NCBI GenBank assembly: GCA_016930895.1
Contig: JAFGFV010000321.1
Location: forward strand, 1-15,239
Source of the DNA: Spirochaetales bacterium
GTDB lineage: Bacteria; Spirochaetota; Spirochaetia; SZUA-6; DRHE01
Direction of reading: 5' to 3'
DNA length: 15,239 nucleotides
Program-made: the position numbers and the translations under genes
Shown here: positions 5,996 to 14,349 of the stretch, one piece after another
Numbering within the stretch: the stretch's first letter is position 1
Layout: every line of letters starts with the position of its first letter
The notes under the pieces: model-generated
Databases searched by the model: none
What the model saw: only the letters and a program-made list of their open reading frames with translations
What the model was told of the DNA's origin: nothing

Positions 5996-8900
5996 ATGAA
6001 ACCCTGGTATGCCCTCCTGCCCCTCACCCTCGGCCTTCTCGCGGTCTCCTGCCTCGGGAACCTGGGCCGCGCGCGGCCCGCGGAAGACCCCTTCCGCGGC
6101 CGGGGCCCGCTGGTGTTTCCGGAAGACCTGCAGGGCCGTGAGGTTCCCGCCGAGCAGGCCTTCCGGGTCGTCGAGTACGCCCCCGCTGGGGCCGCGTCGG
6201 CTGCGGCCGCGGTGCCGTGGGAGAACCTGGAAGGAGGGCTGTGGGTGCTCTTCAACGAGCCGGTGGTGCCCCTCGGCCAAACCGCCCCGACGGCCCCGGT
6301 GGCGGCCATCAGCCCCCCGGTGGAGGGCACGTGGCGCTGGTACGGCTCGCGCCTGCTGGCCTTCGAACCCGGCGGCAGCTCCGAAGCCGGCGGGAGCCTC
6401 GAGCCGGCGACGCAGTACCTGGTCAGCCTGGACCCGGGGCTCCGCTCCCTCTCGGGGCAAACACTGTCCGGCATGAACGCCTTCCACTTCCGCACCCCTG
6501 CCCTCGAGCTCGTGTCCCTGAGCCCCTCCGGGGAGGACGTGCCCCCCGAGGAGTGCCGGGAGCTGCGGGTCACCTTCAACTTCCCGGTGGAGCTGGAAAC
6601 CATCCTGCCCTCGCTCCGCCTGGAGGCGTCCGCAGTCCCGGCCGGTCAAAGGATCCCTGGCGGAACCTCGGCCGGCGAGGCGCCGAGCCGGGAGGGGCGG
6701 ATGCCCCGCGGGCGCCGGGTGGCCTCCCGGGCCGTTTACGACCCAGAGCTCGCCGGGGATGACCTGCTCGCCCGCCGCGTGCTGGTCCTGACACCCCGGC
6801 GGGAGCTGCCATGGGACTCCCGGGTCACCCTGCGGCTCCAGGCCGGGGCGCGGCCCGCCCCGGGGACCTACGGGACCGAGACGGAGCAGAGCCTGGGCTT
6901 CACGACCCTGCGCCCCTTCGCCCTGGTCAGGGGCGAGGTGTACACGTGGCTGCCTTCGGCGGGGGCCGGCCTGGTGTTCAACCACCCGCTCGAGGCCGAG
7001 CGGGCGGCTTCCTTCATCGAGGTCGACCTGCCGGGCTACGACCTGCACGGCAATCTGGAGGTCTACGGGGCCGTGGCGGAGCTCACGAACCTGCCCGTGC
7101 CCTTCGAGAGCTCCTTCGGAGTGCGGGTTCGCGCGGGGCTGCAGGACCTCTACGGCCAGAGGCTCGCCGAGGACCTGGAGATCGAGCTGGAGGTGGGCCC
7201 GGCTCCGGCCTATGCCCGCCTGCGCGCCGAGGGCGACCGGCTCCTGGAGGCGGGCTTCCCTCCGACGGTGGCCGTGGAGTTCCAGAACGTGCTGGAGGGG
7301 GGCTACAGCGCCGGCCCGCTGGCCCATCCCTTCCTGCCGGTCCCGGAGGGTCGCTTCGAGCCCTATCCGGTGGACTCTTTACCCCGGAACACCCGGCTGT
7401 TCCGGCTCCTGGACCTCTCGCCGTATCTGAACGAGGAGGGCAGGGGAAGCGCCTACGCGCGCTGGCGCTTCAGGGTGCCGGACCCCTGGTCCGAGGAGCC
7501 GTACACCCTGTCGGGAGAGCTGCGGCTGCAGGTCACCGACATCGGCCTGGGCGCGCATCTGGCCCCGAACCGGATCACGGTGGACGTCGCCTCCCTGGCC
7601 ACCGGCGCCCCCATCCCGGGGGCCGAGGTGCTCCTGCGGGATTCCCAAGGGGAGTGGAAGAGGGGGCGGAGCGACGCCGGGGGGCTCTGCTCGTTCGATT
7701 TCGAGCCCGGAGAGCTGTCCCGGCGTCTGGCCGGGCAGGAGGAGAGCCTCGAGATCGAGGTGCAGCACGGCCGGGACCGGCTGGTCTTCCGGCCCGCCGA
7801 CTCCCCGTCACGTAATTGGAACTACCACGGTCTGCTGAGGGCGGAGACACCCCGTCCCGCCACCTACCTGGTCTCCGACCGGGGGATCTACCGGCCCGGG
7901 GAGACCCTCGCCTACTTCGGCATCGACCGGGACGTGGCCGGGGGCCGCCTGCAGGTCCGCGAGGGCCCCTACCAGGTGCGGCTGCAGCGCGGCTGGTACG
8001 GCGACGCGGTGGTGGCCCAGGCCGCCGGGCGTCTGAGCCCCTCCGGGCGCTTCTGGGGGCAGTTCGTGCTGCCGGAGGAGCTGGAGCCGGACGAGTACCT
8101 GCTGGTGTACAGCAGGTCTGGCGAGGAGCACCGGGAGATGGTGCCTGTGCGCATCGCCATGTTCCGTCGGGTAGGTTTTGCCGTGGACCTCGATCTTCCC
8201 GGCGGGGAGCGCTACATGGGCGAGCGCCTGGAGGCGCGTTTCTCCGGGAGCTACCTGGCCGGAGGGGAGGTCGCCCGGGGCCGCTGGAGCTACTGGTGGA
8301 TGCGGCGCCCGGTCCCCTATGCCCCCCCGGACCCCGAGGGCGCGTATCGGGGCTTTCGCTTCGGAGACTTCCCGGTGCCCGGCGCCTACGACGAGGACTA
8401 CGGCTACTACGCCGAGGACCTGTCCGCGGCCGAGGGGGCCCTGGCTGGCTCCGGGGTGGTGCCGGCGGTGCAGGAGCTGGCGGACGGCCGGCCCGGCCGG
8501 GTGTACCGGTACGAGCTGACCGCCACCATCGAGGACCTGGACCGCCAGGCCGTGTCCAGGAACGCCGGCGTATCGGTGTTCACCTCGTCGCTCCTGATCG
8601 GGGCACGCCTGGCCGCGGGGCCGGGAGCGGAGCAGCCCCTGTATTTCGTCGAGGCCGGGAAGCCTTTCACCCTTCAGGCCTGCTGGGTGCGCCCGGACGG
8701 CTCCCCCTACGGGGGCGGCGAGGCAGCGGGTCAGGCGCCCCCGCCCCTGAGCGTGCGCCTGCTCCGGGAGGAGTGGAAGATGGTCCGGGAGCGGTCCATC
8801 GGCGGCCGGATCGACACCCGCTGGCTGCGGGAGGAGATCGAGGAGGGGCGTTTCGTCCTGGAGGCCGCGCCGGGAGGCGACGCCCGGGGCCGCGTGCTCG

Positions 8901-11797
8901 CGACCCGCGAGGTGCGCGCCGCCCAGGTGGGCTCCTACATCCTGGAGCTGCGGGGGGCCGACCGCGAGGGCCGGGAAGCCCTGACCCGGGTGGATTTCTA
9001 CTCCACCGGCAGCGCCAACGTGTTGTGGCGCCGGGGGGATGAGCGGCGGATCGATCTGGTGGCCGACCGTCCCTCCTATGCGCCCGGCGAGCGGGCCCGA
9101 CTGCTGATCAAGAGCCCCCTGGAGGGAGGAACCTACCTGCTGACCGTGGAGAGGGAAGGGATCCTGGAGGAGCGCCTCCTGCGCCTGGACGGTACCACCG
9201 AGACGGTGGACGTGGAGATCCGGGAGGAGCACGTGCCGGTCCTGTACGTGAGCCTCTCCAGCCATACCGGGCGCACGGCGTCCCCCCCCGGCTCTCCGGA
9301 CGAGCCCGACCTGGGCAAACCCCGAGGGGTCTTTGGGATGATCTCGCTGCGGGTGGAGGCCGAAACCCGCCGGATCGAGCTGGAGCTCGAGAGCTCCCGC
9401 GCCAGTTACCGCCCGGGCAGCGAGGCGCGCTTGCGCGTGCGGGCCACCCGGGGCGGGCTTCCCCTCCAAGGGGCCGAAGTGTTGGTGGTGGCCGCGGACC
9501 GGGGGGTGCTCGACCTGATCGATTACCACCTGGCCGACCCGCTGGAGCTCTTCTACGCCCCGTACCGCTTCGCCCACGGGGTGTCCCACTACGACAGCCG
9601 GGACCTGCTGATCGACCCGGTGGTGTGGAAGCCGGAGGACCTGCCCGGAGGCGACAAGGAAGGGCAGGAGCCGGGCGGGGGGCCGGTCGGGGTCCGGCGG
9701 GACTTCCGGGCCACCGCCTTGTTCGAGCCGGGGCTGCGCACCGACGCCCGCGGGGAGGCTACCGTACGCTTCCGGCTTCCGGACCAGCTGACCCGTTTTC
9801 GGGTGACCGCGGTGGCGGTCGACGGGGAGCACGTCGGGCTGGCGGAAGAAGAGCTGGTGGTCCAGAACCCCCTCAACGTGCGTCCCGCCCTGCCGCGAAG
9901 CCTGCGGGTAGGGGACCGGGCCCGCGCCGGGGTGGTGGTCACCAACCTCGAGCCGGGCCCGCAGGGGGTGAGGGTGCGACTGGAGTCCGAGCTCCTGGCC
10001 GCCGGCGCGGAATCCGAGCTGACGGCCACCCTGGCTCCCGGGGAAAGCCGGGAGCTGGCCTTCCCCCTAGAGGCGACCCGTGCCGGCCCGGCATTCCTGC
10101 GGTTTCGCGTGGACAGCGAGGTGCTACGGGAGGCCCTGGAGACGCAGGTGCCGGTCAAGGCGGGCAGCGTGAGCGAGACCTTCACCGTGATCGGCCAGAC
10201 CGACGGCTCGGCCCAGGAGGCACTCGCCCTTCCGGAGGGGTTTCTCGGCGTTCCCGGGGAGGGGCTCACCGTCCGCCTGGACTCGACCCTGGCCTCTTCG
10301 CTCACGGAGGCCATCGCCTTCCTCGACCTGTACCCCTACGACTGCCTGGAGCAGCGCACGAGCAAGCTCCTGGCCCGGGTGCTGTACGACTGGCTGCCGG
10401 AGGAACCGCGGCGGGAAGGGGAGGGCGTGGCTGCTCGGGGGATACAGGAGGAGCTCGCCGTTCTGGAGGCCTACCAGAACGACGACGGGGGCATGTCCTT
10501 CTGGCCCGACCCGGGGTTCCGCCGCTCCGGGTATTACGTGAGCCTGCGGGCGGCCCACCTGCTGCACCTGGCCGCAGAGGCCGGCTACGACGCGGACGCG
10601 GTCCTGGACCGGGAAGCGCTGGTACGCTACCTGGAGGAGCGCTACGAGAAACAGGGGCGCTACCTGCAGGCCTACGCCCTGTACGTTCTCGCGCTGCACG
10701 GGCGGAGGGTATCGGCGCAGGCCGGTCTTCTTCTTCAGCACCCGGACCTGGGCCTGGCCGAACGGGCCCTGCTCGCCCTGAGCTACCTGGCGGCCGGCGA
10801 ACGGGCCGGGGCGGAGCGCCTCCTGACGGAGCTGCGCAACCACTACCGGGTGGGCACCCGCTCCGTGATCCTGGTGGAGCCTCAAGCATCCTGGACATAT
10901 TATGGAGGAGATCTCCAGGCCAAGGCCCTGCTCCTGATGCTGTACAGCCGCCTGGACCCGGACTCCCAGATCCGGCAGGCGCTGGCGGATGACCTGCTGG
11001 CATCCGCCCGCCGGGGGTACTGGGTCAACACGAGCAACACGGGCTGGGTGCTGCAGGGCTTTGCCGAAGCCATCCGGGCCGGCGGAGACCGGGCCGCCGA
11101 GTTTGCCGCCGAGGTGCGCCTCGGGGAGTCCGTGCTGGTCCGGGAGCGCTTCTCCGGCATGTCCGCGGCCCCGGTGGAGACGCGCATCGGGCCGGAGCTC
11201 CTCGAGGAGATCGCCGCCTCGGCGGCTGAGGGCGGAGTCTCGGGGGCCCTCCCCCTCGGCCTGAGCAAGGAGGGGCGGGGGCGGTTGTACTATGCCCTGT
11301 CCCTGCGCTACGCCCTGGCCGCGGAACGGGTCGCGGCCAGGGAGGAAGGCATCGGGTTGTTCACCGAGGTCCTCGATCCCCAGGGGCGGCCGGCAGGGGA
11401 ACCCCTGGAGCTCGGGCAGGTGTACACCCTCCACGGGGTCGTGTACTCCAACCGGGACCGGGATTTTCTGGCCCTGCGGGTGCCCCTGCCCGCGGGAGCC
11501 GAGGCCCTGGACGGCTCCCTGGCCACGACCCAAAGCCTTCCCCCGCGGGGGGTCGAAGACGACGGCCAAGACGGATACGCTGCCGGCCCCTGGTACGACC
11601 GGCCGGTTCAGCGCGTCTACGACGACGAGGTGCGCCTGTTCTACGACCGCTTTCCGCGGGGCAAGCGGGAGTTCACCTTCCTGTTCCGCACGACCACCCC
11701 GGGGGTGTACACCCTGCCTCCCGCCACGGCGGAGCTGATGTACGAGCCGGAGGTATTCGGGCGCACGGCCGGAGGGGAGGTCCGCATTGAGCCGTGA
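5996..11797 (+). CDS. Alpha-2-macroglobulin family lipoprotein with intact thioester
   Basis: The 1933-residue protein starts MKPWYALLPLTLGLLAVSC, a lipoprotein signal with Cys19, so it should be anchored in the envelope facing the periplasm. Bacterial A2Ms trap attacking proteases by covalent thioester capture after bait cleavage. Several N-terminal macroglobulin-like domains precede an MG2 domain near 620-720 (SDRGIYRPGETLAYF). A Gly/Pro-rich segment near 1200-1240 sits where the bait region belongs, followed by the A2M domain near 1240-1330 (FEPGLRTDARGEATVRF). The thioester domain has C1450-L-E-Q1453 in YPYDCLEQRTS, and the last ~100 residues form a receptor-binding-like domain ending in TTPGVYTLPP and EVFGRTAGG. 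It is about 280 residues longer than E. coli YfhM, most of the extra length lying before the thioester. The ATG at 5996 directly precedes the signal peptide; the only upstream purine stretch, GGAG, is two bases away, too close to act well. It overlaps pbpC. Confidence 0.95.
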   Translation: MKPWYALLPLTLGLLAVSCLGNLGRARPAEDPFRGRGPLVFPEDLQGREVPAEQAFRVVEYAPAGAASAAAAVPWENLEGGLWVLFNEPVVPLGQTAPTAPVAAISPPVEGTWRWYGSRLLAFEPGGSSEAGGSLEPATQYLVSLDPGLRSLSGQTLSGMNAFHFRTPALELVSLSPSGEDVPPEECRELRVTFNFPVELETILPSLRLEASAVPAGQRIPGGTSAGEAPSREGRMPRGRRVASRAVYDPELAGDDLLARRVLVLTPRRELPWDSRVTLRLQAGARPAPGTYGTETEQSLGFTTLRPFALVRGEVYTWLPSAGAGLVFNHPLEAERAASFIEVDLPGYDLHGNLEVYGAVAELTNLPVPFESSFGVRVRAGLQDLYGQRLAEDLEIELEVGPAPAYARLRAEGDRLLEAGFPPTVAVEFQNVLEGGYSAGPLAHPFLPVPEGRFEPYPVDSLPRNTRLFRLLDLSPYLNEEGRGSAYARWRFRVPDPWSEEPYTLSGELRLQVTDIGLGAHLAPNRITVDVASLATGAPIPGAEVLLRDSQGEWKRGRSDAGGLCSFDFEPGELSRRLAGQEESLEIEVQHGRDRLVFRPADSPSRNWNYHGLLRAETPRPATYLVSDRGIYRPGETLAYFGIDRDVAGGRLQVREGPYQVRLQRGWYGDAVVAQAAGRLSPSGRFWGQFVLPEELEPDEYLLVYSRSGEEHREMVPVRIAMFRRVGFAVDLDLPGGERYMGERLEARFSGSYLAGGEVARGRWSYWWMRRPVPYAPPDPEGAYRGFRFGDFPVPGAYDEDYGYYAEDLSAAEGALAGSGVVPAVQELADGRPGRVYRYELTATIEDLDRQAVSRNAGVSVFTSSLLIGARLAAGPGAEQPLYFVEAGKPFTLQACWVRPDGSPYGGGEAAGQAPPPLSVRLLREEWKMVRERSIGGRIDTRWLREEIEEGRFVLEAAPGGDARGRVLATREVRAAQVGSYILELRGADREGREALTRVDFYSTGSANVLWRRGDERRIDLVADRPSYAPGERARLLIKSPLEGGTYLLTVEREGILEERLLRLDGTTETVDVEIREEHVPVLYVSLSSHTGRTASPPGSPDEPDLGKPRGVFGMISLRVEAETRRIELELESSRASYRPGSEARLRVRATRGGLPLQGAEVLVVAADRGVLDLIDYHLADPLELFYAPYRFAHGVSHYDSRDLLIDPVVWKPEDLPGGDKEGQEPGGGPVGVRRDFRATALFEPGLRTDARGEATVRFRLPDQLTRFRVTAVAVDGEHVGLAEEELVVQNPLNVRPALPRSLRVGDRARAGVVVTNLEPGPQGVRVRLESELLAAGAESELTATLAPGESRELAFPLEATRAGPAFLRFRVDSEVLREALETQVPVKAGSVSETFTVIGQTDGSAQEALALPEGFLGVPGEGLTVRLDSTLASSLTEAIAFLDLYPYDCLEQRTSKLLARVLYDWLPEEPRREGEGVAARGIQEELAVLEAYQNDDGGMSFWPDPGFRRSGYYVSLRAAHLLHLAAEAGYDADAVLDREALVRYLEERYEKQGRYLQAYALYVLALHGRRVSAQAGLLLQHPDLGLAERALLALSYLAAGERAGAERLLTELRNHYRVGTRSVILVEPQASWTYYGGDLQAKALLLMLYSRLDPDSQIRQALADDLLASARRGYWVNTSNTGWVLQGFAEAIRAGGDRAAEFAAEVRLGESVLVRERFSGMSAAPVETRIGPELLEEIAASAAEGGVSGALPLGLSKEGRGRLYYALSLRYALAAERVAAREEGIGLFTEVLDPQGRPAGEPLELGQVYTLHGVVYSNRDRDFLALRVPLPAGAEALDGSLATTQSLPPRGVEDDGQDGYAAGPWYDRPVQRVYDDEVRLFYDRFPRGKREFTFLFRTTTPGVYTLPPATAELMYEPEVFGRTAGGEVRIEP

Positions 11798-14249
11798 GGC
11801 CGTGGGGGGCCGCGGGCGCGGCCCCCGCGGCGCACGCTGCGGGCCGGGCGCACGTCTGCGGCTCCTGCTCCTGTTGCTGGCGCCGGCCCTGGTCACGGCG
11901 GGTTTCCTGTACCGCCCGGTCCCGGGCCTGGAGGGCCTGCGCCGGGACCCGGCGGGCACGCTCATTACCGATCGCCACGGGGAGCCCCTGGCCTGCCTGC
12001 CCGGTCCCGAGGGGGCTTTCCAATGGGAGCTGTCCCGGGAGGACGTTTCCGCGGAAACGCGGCGAATCTTTCTCCGGGTCGAAGACCGCCGGTTCGACCA
12101 CCACCCGGGGGTGGACCTGCTGGCGGCGGCGCGGGCAGCGGCGCTCAACCTGGCCTGCGGTCGGACGGTCTCGGGGGCTTCCACGATCTCGATGCAGCTC
12201 GCCCGGCTGGTGCGCCCGCACCGCGGGGGCCTTGGGGGCAAGCTCGCGGAGGCCCTGACCGCGGTGCGCCTCGAGGCCCAGTTGGGTAAGCGCGAGGTCC
12301 TGCGCCTGTACCTGAACCACCTCCCCTTCGGGCGCAACACCGTGGGCCTGGGCGCAGCGGCGGTCCGTTACTTCGACCGGCCGGTCGCGGAGCTGACCCC
12401 CGCCCAGCTCCTGATCCTGGCCACGATCCCCCGCGCTCCTGCCCGTTATGACCCCTTCGCGGCTCCGGCGGCCGTGCTGGAGCGGGCCGCCGCGCTGGGC
12501 CCGGGAGTGGGGGTGTCGCGGCAGGAGCTCGTGCTGGCCCTCGCCTCCTGCCGGCGGGGCGAGCCGCCGGCGGTCGCCCCTCACTTCGTGCGGATGGTGA
12601 CGGAGGGCCTGGACCCGAACGGGACCGAGGCTGTCCGGGTGATCACCACTCTGGATGCCGGGCTCTACCGGGAGCTCCGCCGGGTGGTCCGGGAGGAGCT
12701 CGCCCGAAGCGCCAGGGTGGGGGCTGCGGGCGCCGCGGGACCGGTGGTCGAAGACGCGGGGGCCCTGGCCCTGGGCAGCCAGGGGGAGGTGCTGGCCTGG
12801 GTCGGCTCCCCGCGGGAGGATGTCTTTCTCGACGCGGTGACCATCCGCGCCTCCACCGGCTCGACCCTCAAGCCTTTCCTGTACGCCCTGGCCCTGGAGA
12901 AGGGCTACAACGCCGCCTCCCTCCTGCCGGACCTGCCACTGAGCTTCGGGATGACCGAGAGCTACCGCCCTGCGAACTTCGACCGCAAGAGCCGGGCGGC
13001 GGTGCGGCTGCGCACGGCCCTGGCCAGCTCGCTCAACGTCCCGGCGGTCCACCTGCTGTCGCGCCTGGGCCTTGAGGAGTTCGTGGAGCTGTGCCGGCGC
13101 CTTGGGTTTGGCTTCCCCGAGGACGCCGCGGCCCGCTACGGCCTCGGCGCGGCGATCGGCAACGCCGACGCGACCCTGCTCGAGCTCACCCGGGCCTTCA
13201 GCGTGTTCCCGAACCGGGGCGTGCTCCAGCCGTTGCGGCTGGTGCGGGGGTGGGTGGCGGCCGACGGGAGCCTGCGCAACGGGGCCCCCGGGGACTGGGG
13301 TCAGGATGCCCTGGGGCCTGCCGATGCCCCGCGGCGGATCTTTCGGGAAGACACGGCCTGGCTGATCGGGGACATCCTGTCCGACCCTGCCGCCCGGGCC
13401 ACGGGGTTCGGGGCTTCCTCCCGGTTCAACCGGCTCCCCGGGGCCATGTTCAAGTCCGGGACCTCGAGCGGATACGAGAGTCTCTGGTGCCTCGGCGCCA
13501 CGGCGAGGTACACGGTGGGGGTCTGGGCGGGCAACCTGGACGGCAGGGCCTCCTTCGGTACCACGGGCAGCTCGCTTCCCGCGGCCGTGGCCCTCGCGGC
13601 CCTGGAGATGCTGGAAGGGACGGCAGGCCCCTGCACAGGGGCGGCGCCGCCGGAGGCGCGCCCCGCTACCCTGCGCCAGGTCGTGATCTGCACGGCCAGC
13701 GGGTATCCGGCCTCGGCGGCGTGCCCGTCGACCCGGGTCGAGTTCCTGCCGGCAGGCTCCCCGGGGGACTCCCCAGCAGGCTCCCCGGGAAGCTCCCGGG
13801 CGGGCTCCCCGGCGGGCTCCCCGCGGGAGCGGAGGGTGTGTCCCCTGCACGGCGCAGGGGCGGACGGAGCTGGGGTGCAGGGCGTCGAGTGGCTGGGGGG
13901 CGTGGCCCTCGCCGATGCGCCGCTCCGGGCCGAGTTGCTGGCGCCGTGCGGGGGAGGGCCGCGGATCCTGTTTCCCCTTCCGGAGCAGCGGTTCTACCGG
14001 GACCGCGGGATCGGAGCCGGGGGGCAGCGCCTGGAGGCCTGGATCGCGGCCCCGCCGCAGCTGCCCGTCGCGGTGCGCGTCACCGCCTGCGCTGCGGGGA
14101 CTGGTGCCGTCTCTGCGCTCGAAGCACCGCCGCAGGAGCTCCAGGTCTCCTACCCCTTCCGGGTCAATCTCCCTCTCGAGGTGGGAACCTACATCGTGGA
14201 GATCCGCTCCCCCGAAGGGAGTGACAGCGTCCGGTACCACGTGCGCTGA
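11787..14249 (+). CDS. pbpC: Penicillin-binding protein 1C, bifunctional peptidoglycan synthase
   Basis: The 820-residue product has a basic N-terminus, one membrane anchor (about 24-42) and a GT51 glycosyltransferase domain. E99 lies in VEDRRFDHHPGVD, followed by GASTISMQLAR and KREVLRLYLN. The transpeptidase domain has S359-T-L-K362 (catalytic serine), S415-L-N417 and K556-S-G-T559, so all three motifs are present, with KSG in place of the common KTG. A Cys-containing linker (ICTASGYPASAACP ... RRVCPLH) and a C-terminal BiPBP_C-like domain (about 725-820) fit PbpC rather than PbpA or PbpB classes. The start is TTG at 11787: GGGAGG (11775-11780) lies six bases upstream and the start overlaps the A2M stop by 11 bp, pointing to coupled translation. 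PbpC is the usual partner of bacterial A2M, thought to repair the wall when the envelope is breached. Confidence 0.95.
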   Translation: MSREAVGGRGRGPRGARCGPGARLRLLLLLLAPALVTAGFLYRPVPGLEGLRRDPAGTLITDRHGEPLACLPGPEGAFQWELSREDVSAETRRIFLRVEDRRFDHHPGVDLLAAARAAALNLACGRTVSGASTISMQLARLVRPHRGGLGGKLAEALTAVRLEAQLGKREVLRLYLNHLPFGRNTVGLGAAAVRYFDRPVAELTPAQLLILATIPRAPARYDPFAAPAAVLERAAALGPGVGVSRQELVLALASCRRGEPPAVAPHFVRMVTEGLDPNGTEAVRVITTLDAGLYRELRRVVREELARSARVGAAGAAGPVVEDAGALALGSQGEVLAWVGSPREDVFLDAVTIRASTGSTLKPFLYALALEKGYNAASLLPDLPLSFGMTESYRPANFDRKSRAAVRLRTALASSLNVPAVHLLSRLGLEEFVELCRRLGFGFPEDAAARYGLGAAIGNADATLLELTRAFSVFPNRGVLQPLRLVRGWVAADGSLRNGAPGDWGQDALGPADAPRRIFREDTAWLIGDILSDPAARATGFGASSRFNRLPGAMFKSGTSSGYESLWCLGATARYTVGVWAGNLDGRASFGTTGSSLPAAVALAALEMLEGTAGPCTGAAPPEARPATLRQVVICTASGYPASAACPSTRVEFLPAGSPGDSPAGSPGSSRAGSPAGSPRERRVCPLHGAGADGAGVQGVEWLGGVALADAPLRAELLAPCGGGPRILFPLPEQRFYRDRGIGAGGQRLEAWIAAPPQLPVAVRVTACAAGTGAVSALEAPPQELQVSYPFRVNLPLEVGTYIVEIRSPEGSDSVRYHVR
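13752..13823 (+). repeat. Six-unit 12-bp repeat encoding Gly-Ser-Pro-rich tetrapeptides in PbpC
   Basis: Residues 656-679 of PbpC read as six tetrapeptides: AGSP, GDSP, AGSP, GSSR, AGSP, AGSP. At DNA level the unit is close to GCAGGCTCCCCG. The array lies between the conserved CPSTRVEFLP and RRVCPLH segments, where other PbpC proteins have only a short Pro-rich loop, so it looks like an expanded flexible linker before the C-terminal domain. Confidence 0.85.
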
Positions 14250-14299
14250 GCCCGGAACTCACGCAGGGCACGCGCCGCGGTTGCGGGCGCGCCGAGGGG

Positions 14300-14327
14300 T
14301 TGAATTCCGAAGATGAGGGTGTACACT
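14300..14327 (+). promoter_or_regulatory. Possible promoter of the outer-membrane-like protein gene
   Basis: TTGAAT (14300-14305) and TACACT (14322-14327) are spaced by 16 bases. The predicted start near 14334 directly abuts the AGGAGG at 14335-14340, giving a very short leader. This stretch follows the pbpC stop and separates the last gene from the A2M-pbpC pair. Confidence 0.4.
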
Positions 14328-14349
14328 TACCCGCAGGAGGACTGGCGTG

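Noticed and set aside
7808..9832. 674-codon minus-strand frame inside the A2M gene
   Set aside because: Shadow of the A2M coding strand, low-complexity composition, no ribosome binding site or motif.
11673..14240. 855-codon open frame on the minus strand opposite pbpC
   Set aside because: It is antisense to pbpC with all its catalytic motifs; the translation is Arg/Gly/Pro-rich and shows no domain. The length is an effect of high GC.
14271..14291. GC-rich hairpin (CGCGCC/GGCGCG) after pbpC as a terminator
   Set aside because: Only six base pairs and no following T-tract; not enough to call a terminator.
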